From an uncultured Haliea sp. (lineage in GTDB: Bacteria; Pseudomonadota; Gammaproteobacteria; Pseudomonadales; Halieaceae): DNA of 33,700 bases. Every line of letters starts with the position of its first letter. The first letter of the stretch is position 1. The position numbers and the translations under genes are program-made. The stretch is from positions 1 through 33,700 of the forward strand of contig CAJXUQ010000031.1 of NCBI GenBank assembly GCA_913061145.1, read 5' to 3'. Positions 28,763 to 33,700 of this stretch are shown here, piece by piece. Under the pieces are notes generated by a model. It was given only the letters and a program-made list of their open reading frames with translations. It searched no databases and had not been told where the DNA came from.

Positions 28763-29725
28763 TCAGTCCGCGTCAGCCGACGCCGGACCGTTTGTGTGTT
28801 CGCTCAGCCACCGCCGCGCCGCTTCTGCGTCCCGGTCAATCTGGCCTCGCAGCAGGTCGACCGAGGCGAACTTCTGCTCATCGCGCAGTTTGTGCAGAAA
28901 GGTCACCTCCAGATGCCTGCCGTAAAGCTGCGGGCTACCCTGCAGAACATGGACCTCAAGGTTGGCCTGTATGCTGTCACCCACCGTCGGCCGCGTGCCG
29001 ACGTTTGCCACCGCCGGCGCATCGGCCAGACCGCCGCCGGTGACGGTCACCGCGTACACACCGGAGAGCGGCGAGCGCAGCCGGTGCAACTGCAGGTTCG
29101 CGGTGGGAAAACCCAGCTCCCGCCCCAGTTGCCGGCCATAAATCACTTTGCCGCTCATGCGGTAAGGGCGGCTCAGCAGGCGCTCGGCCAGGGCGAAGTC
29201 GCCCTCGGCCAGGGCCGCGCGAATACGCGTACTGCTGACACGCTCCCCGTCAAATTCACAGGTTTCCGTGGCGCTGGCCTCGTAGCCATAGCGTCGGCCC
29301 TGCGACTTGATGAACGCATAATCACCCTGGCGGTCGTTACCGAACCGGAAATCATCGCCCAGAACGATGTGCTGTATGCCCAGCCCCTGCACAAACACCT
29401 CGTCGACAAAAGCCTGGGCTGACATGCTGCGCAGGCTGGGCGTAAAGCGAATACGCAGGACACGGTCTACGCCGAGGCACTCCAGGGCGCGAAACTTGTC
29501 CCGGAAGCTCATGATTCTGGCCGGCGCTTCCAGCGGTGCAAAATACTCCCGGGGCAGCGGCTCGAACACGATCACCGTCGCCGGCAGTGCGAGTTCTTTC
29601 GCCTTGCCCTGAAGCTTGCGAATCACCGCCTGATGACCGAGATGCACCCCATCAAAAGCGCCTATCGTGGCCACGCAGGGACGGTGTTGCGGCCCCAGGT
29701 TATGCAGGCCTCTGATCAGCTCCAT
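28763..29725 (-). CDS. ribF: Bifunctional riboflavin kinase / FAD synthetase
   Basis: It makes FMN and then FAD from riboflavin. The N-terminal adenylyltransferase domain (1-180) has TIGAFDGVHLGHQAV and SSTRIRAAL. The C-terminal kinase domain has GRELGFPTANLQL. The 320 aa fit the family (313 in E. coli). It is the first gene of the ribF-ileS-lspA-fkpB-ispH operon. A strong -10 lies 35 nt upstream; the ribosome site is weak. Confidence 0.97.
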   Translation of the reverse strand: MELIRGLHNLGPQHRPCVATIGAFDGVHLGHQAVIRKLQGKAKELALPATVIVFEPLPREYFAPLEAPARIMSFRDKFRALECLGVDRVLRIRFTPSLRSMSAQAFVDEVFVQGLGIQHIVLGDDFRFGNDRQGDYAFIKSQGRRYGYEASATETCEFDGERVSSTRIRAALAEGDFALAERLLSRPYRMSGKVIYGRQLGRELGFPTANLQLHRLRSPLSGVYAVTVTGGGLADAPAVANVGTRPTVGDSIQANLEVHVLQGSPQLYGRHLEVTFLHKLRDEQKFASVDLLRGQIDRDAEAARRWLSEHTNGPASADAD

Positions 29726-29759
29726 GAGGTCAGGCTTACTCTGTCACAGCAAACGCTGG

Positions 29760-29765
29760 AGTATA
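29760..29765 (-). promoter_or_regulatory. -10 element of a ribF operon promoter
   Basis: TATACT on the minus strand, 35 nt before the ribF ATG, in the 88-bp gap after murJ. No good -35 is present at 16-18 nt (the best is TAGGCT), so an activator or transcription from upstream may contribute. Confidence 0.4.
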
Positions 29766-29813
29766 GCGAAAAGTACCGCACTAGCCTATGCCGGGGGGCG
29801 CCGTGTGTCGTGC

Positions 29814-31415
29814 TCAGGACCCCGAGGGCGGCGTGCGCAGGTGCTGCAGCCGCGTGCCCAATGCCACATGGACCAGCAGGTAGGTCAGGCCACCGAGGCC
29901 ACACACCAGCACGAGATGAGCAACACGCGCGAACAGCGTCCAGGCCAACCAGTCCTCCACGCCCGGGCTGAGCAGGACCAGCACCGCGACCATCGCGCTG
30001 GTGGCCAGCAGCAGACGCCCGGTGTAAACGGCCCAACCTGCCTGCGGCTGCAGGACGCCGTCACGCAACAACCCGCGCAGCAGCAGGCCTGCGTTGAGGT
30101 AGGCCGCAACACTGGTGGCGAGTGCAAGGCCCACATGGCCGGCCTGGAACCAGTACATCAGCGGCAACACGAACGCGAGGTTCAACACCATATTGGCGGC
30201 CATCGCAATAATGCCGTAGCGCACCGGCGTCGCCGTGTCCTGGCGTGCATAGTAGCCCGGGGCCAACACCTTGATCAGCATGAACGCTGCCAGCCCCAGG
30301 CTGTAGGCCTGCAGGCTCAACGCCGACATGGCAACATCCTCCGGCCGGAACTCGCCGTACTGGAACAGGGTCACCAGAATAGGCCGCGCGAGTACGGCCA
30401 GGGCCACGGCGGCGGGCACAGCCACCAGCAGAACCGAGCGCACCGCCCAGTCCAGGGTCAGGCCGAACTGGCGCATTCTGGCCCCGGCGCGATGCGCCGA
30501 CAGGCTGGGCAGGATCACGGTGGCTATGGCGATGCCGAAAACCCCCAGCGGCAGCTCCATCAGGCGGTCCGAGTAATACAGCCAGGAAACGCTGCCCGTC
30601 GGCAAAAATGACGCCAGTACCGTATCCAGCAGCAGGTTGATCTGGCTCACCGACACGCCAAACAGCGCGGGCACCATGAGCTTGAGAATACGCCGCACCC
30701 CGGGATGACGGGTATCCCAGCGCGGGCGCGGTATGAGATCCAGACGGTAGAGGAAAGGCAGCTGGAACAGCAACTGTATGACGCCTGCCAGCGCCACCCC
30801 CCAGGCCAGCGCAAAGACCGGTTCCTCCAGCTGTGGCGCGGCCAGCAGCGCGGCGCCGATCAGGGACAGGTTCAGAAACACCGGGGTCAGGGCCGGCACC
30901 GCGAAGCGACCGTAGCTGTTGAGAATCGCACCGCAGAACCCGGTCATTGAGATGAGCAGCAGGTAGGGAAAGGTGATGCGGATCATCTGCGACGTGAGTT
31001 CGAATTTTACCGGGTCAGCGACGAAGCCCGGGGCAAACACGGTGGCCACCAGCGGCGCCGCGACCATCGCCAGCACCGTCACCAGCAGCAGCGTGCCACC
31101 AAGCACGCCGGCTACACGGTCCACCAGCGCCCGCACTGCCACCACGCTGCCGTCCTCGCGGTAGTCGGCAAGCACGGGCACAAAGGCCTGGGCAAAGGCG
31201 CCCTCGGCGAACAGGCGCCGAAGGAAGTTGGGGATCTTGAAGGCCACAAAGAAGGCGTCGGCGTTGGCGCTGGCGCCCACCACCGCCGCCATGACCACGT
31301 CACGCAACAGGCCGAGCACCCGCGACAGCAGCGTCATGCTGCCGACCACCGCGCTGGAGCGCAACAGCCCCGGTGGCGCGGGCTCCGGTGTCCCGGGGGC
31401 GGCGGGGCCGGTCAC
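29814..31415 (-). CDS. murJ: Lipid II flippase MurJ
   Basis: This MOP-superfamily membrane protein moves lipid II across the inner membrane for peptidoglycan synthesis. The 533 aa contain about 14 hydrophobic segments. Family signatures are SRVLGLLRDVVMAAVVGASA with NADAFFVAFKIPNFLRRLFA close behind. The start is a GTG at 31415, 13 nt after the Nudix gene stop, with no clear ribosome site. The first 17 residues (rich in Pro and Ala) are not typical and the true start may be slightly downstream. It lies 88 bp before ribF; the rpsT gene that sits near this cluster in other gammaproteobacteria is not seen here. Confidence 0.95.
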   Translation of the reverse strand: MTGPAAPGTPEPAPPGLLRSSAVVGSMTLLSRVLGLLRDVVMAAVVGASANADAFFVAFKIPNFLRRLFAEGAFAQAFVPVLADYREDGSVVAVRALVDRVAGVLGGTLLLVTVLAMVAAPLVATVFAPGFVADPVKFELTSQMIRITFPYLLLISMTGFCGAILNSYGRFAVPALTPVFLNLSLIGAALLAAPQLEEPVFALAWGVALAGVIQLLFQLPFLYRLDLIPRPRWDTRHPGVRRILKLMVPALFGVSVSQINLLLDTVLASFLPTGSVSWLYYSDRLMELPLGVFGIAIATVILPSLSAHRAGARMRQFGLTLDWAVRSVLLVAVPAAVALAVLARPILVTLFQYGEFRPEDVAMSALSLQAYSLGLAAFMLIKVLAPGYYARQDTATPVRYGIIAMAANMVLNLAFVLPLMYWFQAGHVGLALATSVAAYLNAGLLLRGLLRDGVLQPQAGWAVYTGRLLLATSAMVAVLVLLSPGVEDWLAWTLFARVAHLVLVCGLGGLTYLLVHVALGTRLQHLRTPPSGS

Positions 31416-31428
31416 TGCACGCTGGCCA

Positions 31429-32049
31429 TCAGGCGAGCCAGCGCTGGCGCAGGGACTCCCCCTGCAACTGCAGCCATTGCAGGGCGATCAGCGTGTGGCC
31501 GTTGGGCACACGATCCGCGGCCAGCAGTGCCAGCGCCTCAAGACGGGGAATACGGTGCACCAGAATGTCCTCGCCTTCGCCACGGGCGCCGTGCACGGCA
31601 CCGGCGCCCGCCCGCCTGACCCGGCCGCAGAACAACCGCACATGTTCGGAACAGGCGCCCGCGCTGGGGTAATAGCTGGCGATGGGTACCAACTCGGCGA
31701 GCTCGCAGGCGGCCTCTTCCCCAGCCTCGCGGTGTGCGACCTCCGCATCGGTCTCACCGGGCTCTACCACGCCGGCAATCACCTCAAGCATCCAGGGACT
31801 GCGGGCATCGCGCAGGGCGCCGGGACGAAACTGTTCAATAAGAATGACACAGTCGGTTTCCGGCTCGTAGGGCAACACGGCAACCGCATCACCGCGCTCG
31901 AAAACCTCACGCACGAGGGGCGGACTCCAGCCGCCACCGAACAGCTGGTGCTGCAGCGTCAGGCGACGCACAGCAAAATACCCCTCAAACGCCGCCTCGC
32001 TCTGCAACACGCGCACCGCGTCACCGGCAAAGGTGAGCTCAAAGGCCAT
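31429..32049 (-). CDS. nudF: Nudix hydrolase, ADP-ribose pyrophosphatase type (NudF-like)
   Basis: It probably hydrolyses ADP-ribose to AMP and ribose-5-phosphate. The Nudix box G-x5-E-x7-R-E-x2-E-E is complete from Gly93 to Glu112 (GVVEPGETDAEVAHREAGEE). SYYPSAGACSEHVRLFCG is the family substrate segment. The ATG at 32049 (206 aa) fits the E. coli NudF length. The frame is open further upstream inside pyrB but there reads as non-protein. It overlaps pyrB by 11 nt, so it is translated from the same message. Confidence 0.9.
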   Translation of the reverse strand: MAFELTFAGDAVRVLQSEAAFEGYFAVRRLTLQHQLFGGGWSPPLVREVFERGDAVAVLPYEPETDCVILIEQFRPGALRDARSPWMLEVIAGVVEPGETDAEVAHREAGEEAACELAELVPIASYYPSAGACSEHVRLFCGRVRRAGAGAVHGARGEGEDILVHRIPRLEALALLAADRVPNGHTLIALQWLQLQGESLRQRWLA

Positions 32050-33061
32050 CGAAGCGCCCGCCGGTGTACCAGTTGACGTCACGCGCGTACCTGTGCACCT
32101 GCTCCGCCACGTCCAGCACCAGGGTGAACAGCGCCATGCGCACCAGCACGCCGTTGTCGGTCTGGCGAAAAATTGCCAGGTTGGGGTTGTCGTTGAGGTC
32201 GTCATCAAGTTCGCGCGCGGTCACGCGAGAATCTCGCGGCAGCGGGTGCATGATGACCGTGTTGGGCTCACAGTGTTCGGTGTAGATGCTCTGGTTCAGG
32301 CGGAAGCGGCCGCGGTAAAGATCCGCCTCCTGCTGGGAGCTGAAGCGCTCCTCCTGAATGCGTGTGGAATATACGATGTCGACGTGACGGATGCTGGACT
32401 CCAGTGCCTCGGACTCCAGCACTTCATGGCCAGCCGCGCGCAGTTGCTCGACGATATCGCCCGGCATACGCAGCTCAACCGGCGACACCAGCACCACCTG
32501 GATGCCCTGAAACAGGCACAGCAGCTTGCAGAGTGAATGCACGGTGCGGCCGTAGCGCAGGTCGCCTACCATGGCGATACGCAGGCGGTCGACGTCGCGA
32601 CCGCGGGCGGACAGTTCCTTGCGAATGGTGTAGAGGTCCAGCAGGGCCTGCGTGGGATGCTCATTGCTGCCGTCGCCGCCATTGAGCACGGGCACGCGGC
32701 TGGCAGCGGCGAACTCGGCCACCGAGCCCTCCTGCGGGTGACGCATGGCAATCACGTCGGAATAGCCGCTGAGCACCCGCGCGGTATCGTAGAGTGACTC
32801 CCCCTTGGCAATGGCCGACTGCTCGAAGCCGGTGGTTTCACGCACCTCGCCGCCGAGGAGATTGAAAGCACTACCGAAACTGACCCGCGTGCGCGTGCTG
32901 GGCTCGAAAAACATGGCGCCCAGGATAGCGCCGTCGAGCACTTTGGTGACGCGGCGCCGGTGGGCGTAGGGTTCCATACTGTCTGCCACCGCGAACACCC
33001 GCTCCACATCGGGGCGCTCGAACTGGGCGATGGAGAGAATATGACTACCGGCAAACTGCAC
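32039..33061 (-). CDS. pyrB: Aspartate carbamoyltransferase catalytic chain
   Basis: It forms carbamoyl-aspartate, the committed step of pyrimidine synthesis. Carbamoyl phosphate site: FFEPSTRTRVSF. The 80s-loop Lys is in SAIAKGESL; MRHPQEG, NGGDGSNEHPTQALLDL and HPLPRDSRV are also present. The GTG at 33061 (340 aa) has AGGGAG seven nt upstream; the longer open frame is unlikely. It is about 30 residues longer than E. coli PyrB. No pyrI regulatory chain and no pyrC-like pseudo-dihydroorotase lies beside it; the next gene is a Nudix hydrolase. Quaternary structure cannot be inferred from this. Confidence 0.95.
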   Translation of the reverse strand: MQFAGSHILSIAQFERPDVERVFAVADSMEPYAHRRRVTKVLDGAILGAMFFEPSTRTRVSFGSAFNLLGGEVRETTGFEQSAIAKGESLYDTARVLSGYSDVIAMRHPQEGSVAEFAAASRVPVLNGGDGSNEHPTQALLDLYTIRKELSARGRDVDRLRIAMVGDLRYGRTVHSLCKLLCLFQGIQVVLVSPVELRMPGDIVEQLRAAGHEVLESEALESSIRHVDIVYSTRIQEERFSSQQEADLYRGRFRLNQSIYTEHCEPNTVIMHPLPRDSRVTARELDDDLNDNPNLAIFRQTDNGVLVRMALFTLVLDVAEQVHRYARDVNWYTGGRFDGL

Positions 33062-33085
33062 GCAAACACTCCCTGCTCTGGCATC

Positions 33086-33119
33086 TGGCGGTGACCCGCC
33101 ACCGACGTCGGGCATTATA
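33086..33119 (-). promoter_or_regulatory. pyrB promoter -10 and leader hairpin
   Basis: On the minus strand a perfect TATAAT (33114-33119) lies 52 nt upstream of the pyrB GTG. No good -35 is found at the proper spacing. A hairpin TGGCGG/CCGCCA with a 4-nt loop (33086-33101) falls in the predicted leader. No T tract follows it, so a classical pyrBI-type attenuator is not supported. Confidence 0.5.
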
Positions 33120-33151
33120 CGGCCTGCGCCAGCCGCTTGCCCATGGGCGAT

Positions 33152-33700
33152 TCAGGCCAGTAGCGCGTCCCCGTACTCCAGCAGTGCCTCGAGGAGCTCG
33201 CGCTCGCCTGCGGGGCGCTGCTCCGCCAGCAGCGTGTCGATCAGTGCCTGATACGCTTCCATATCCAGCGCACCTGGGGCATCGGGTTCAGTGATGCGCT
33301 GCAGGCGAAATTCATCCCACTGGGCGCGCTCCGCCGGCGACAGGGTCTGCGGGAAGTTGCGCGCACGGTAGCGGAACAGCATCTCCGGCAGGCGGGCATC
33401 CTCGAAGGCAAAGGACTGCTGTGCGAGGGCCTCCGGGGTGGCAGATCGTACCTGCTCCATACTGCGCCGGTCCGCCTCCGAGAAGAACCCGCCGCCGTAG
33501 AGCATGCGGTCCGGGTCCGTGACCGGCGCAAACTCGCGCCCGGCGTAGATGGCCTGCAACTTTTCAACCATACCCCTGGCATCATCCGCGTGCCAGGCAC
33601 GCAGGGCTGCGAGGTGCCGCCGACAGCGCGCACCGTCGAGAGCAATCCGCGCGGCGACCTCGGGGGTCACCATCGTCGGCGGCGCCAGTACCGGACAGCG
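33152..33700 (-). CDS. sbcB: Exodeoxyribonuclease I (SbcB), C-terminal part, cut by the window edge
   Basis: A 3'-5' single-strand DNA exonuclease used in recombination and mismatch repair. Only the C-terminal 182 residues are in the window; the frame is open through 33700, starting R-CPVLAPPTMVTPEVAARIAL. This aligns with the E. coli ExoI segment NKCPVLAP and with LLFRYRARNFPQTL near the end, so the gene continues beyond the right edge. The exonuclease active site would be outside the window. A 90-bp gap separates the stop from the pyrB start codon. Confidence 0.93.
   Translation of the reverse strand, partial: RCPVLAPPTMVTPEVAARIALDGARCRRHLAALRAWHADDARGMVEKLQAIYAGREFAPVTDPDRMLYGGGFFSEADRRSMEQVRSATPEALAQQSFAFEDARLPEMLFRYRARNFPQTLSPAERAQWDEFRLQRITEPDAPGALDMEAYQALIDTLLAEQRPAGERELLEALLEYGDALLA

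Overview
The window looks like the chromosome of a free-living, GC-rich marine gammaproteobacterium of the oligotrophic marine group (Cellvibrionales/Halieaceae type). The evidence is gammaproteobacterial gene orders (rluD-pgeF-clpB divergent from bamD; ribF-ileS-lspA-fkpB-ispH; ilvIH-ilvC-pssA), a gamma-type rRNA leader and a type IV pilus cluster. The genus is inference. I see no prophage, insertion sequence, CRISPR array, toxin-antitoxin or defence locus. Nearly everything is housekeeping.

Region 1 (1-6980) holds the 5' end of a 16S gene reading out of the window leftwards, with its boxA leader and a P1-type promoter. Behind it are pssA, then ilvY divergent from ilvC with a palindromic operator between them, then the convergent ilvI-ilvH operon. 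The ilvC/ilvH gap contains a 116-bp nested palindrome. A leader of about 360 nt, rich in inverted repeats, precedes ilvI. These genes make branched-chain amino acids and phosphatidylserine.

Region 2 (6984-14920) holds a DUF4124 secreted protein and a pilin-like protein with no recognisable prepilin site. They face the rluD-pgeF-clpB group, where clpB has its own sigma-32 promoter. bamD is divergent from rluD and meets nadE with abutting stop codons.

Region 3 (15031-23952) is for type IV pili. pilSR is on the plus strand. The complete minor pilin operon fimT/fimU-pilV-pilW-pilX-pilY1-pilE is on the minus strand and meets pilR 6 nt apart. PilW lacks the usual Glu5 and PilY1 is short, with no von Willebrand A domain that I can see. 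The major pilin gene is not in the window.

Region 4 (24027-33700) is all on the minus strand: ispH, fkpB, lspA, ileS and ribF as one overlapping operon, then murJ, a NudF-type Nudix hydrolase, pyrB and the 3' part of sbcB, which runs off the right edge.

The observations most worth pursuing are the nested palindrome, the structured ilvI leader, the pilin-like protein without a processing site, and the unusual PilW and PilY1. I found no convincing new multi-gene system.
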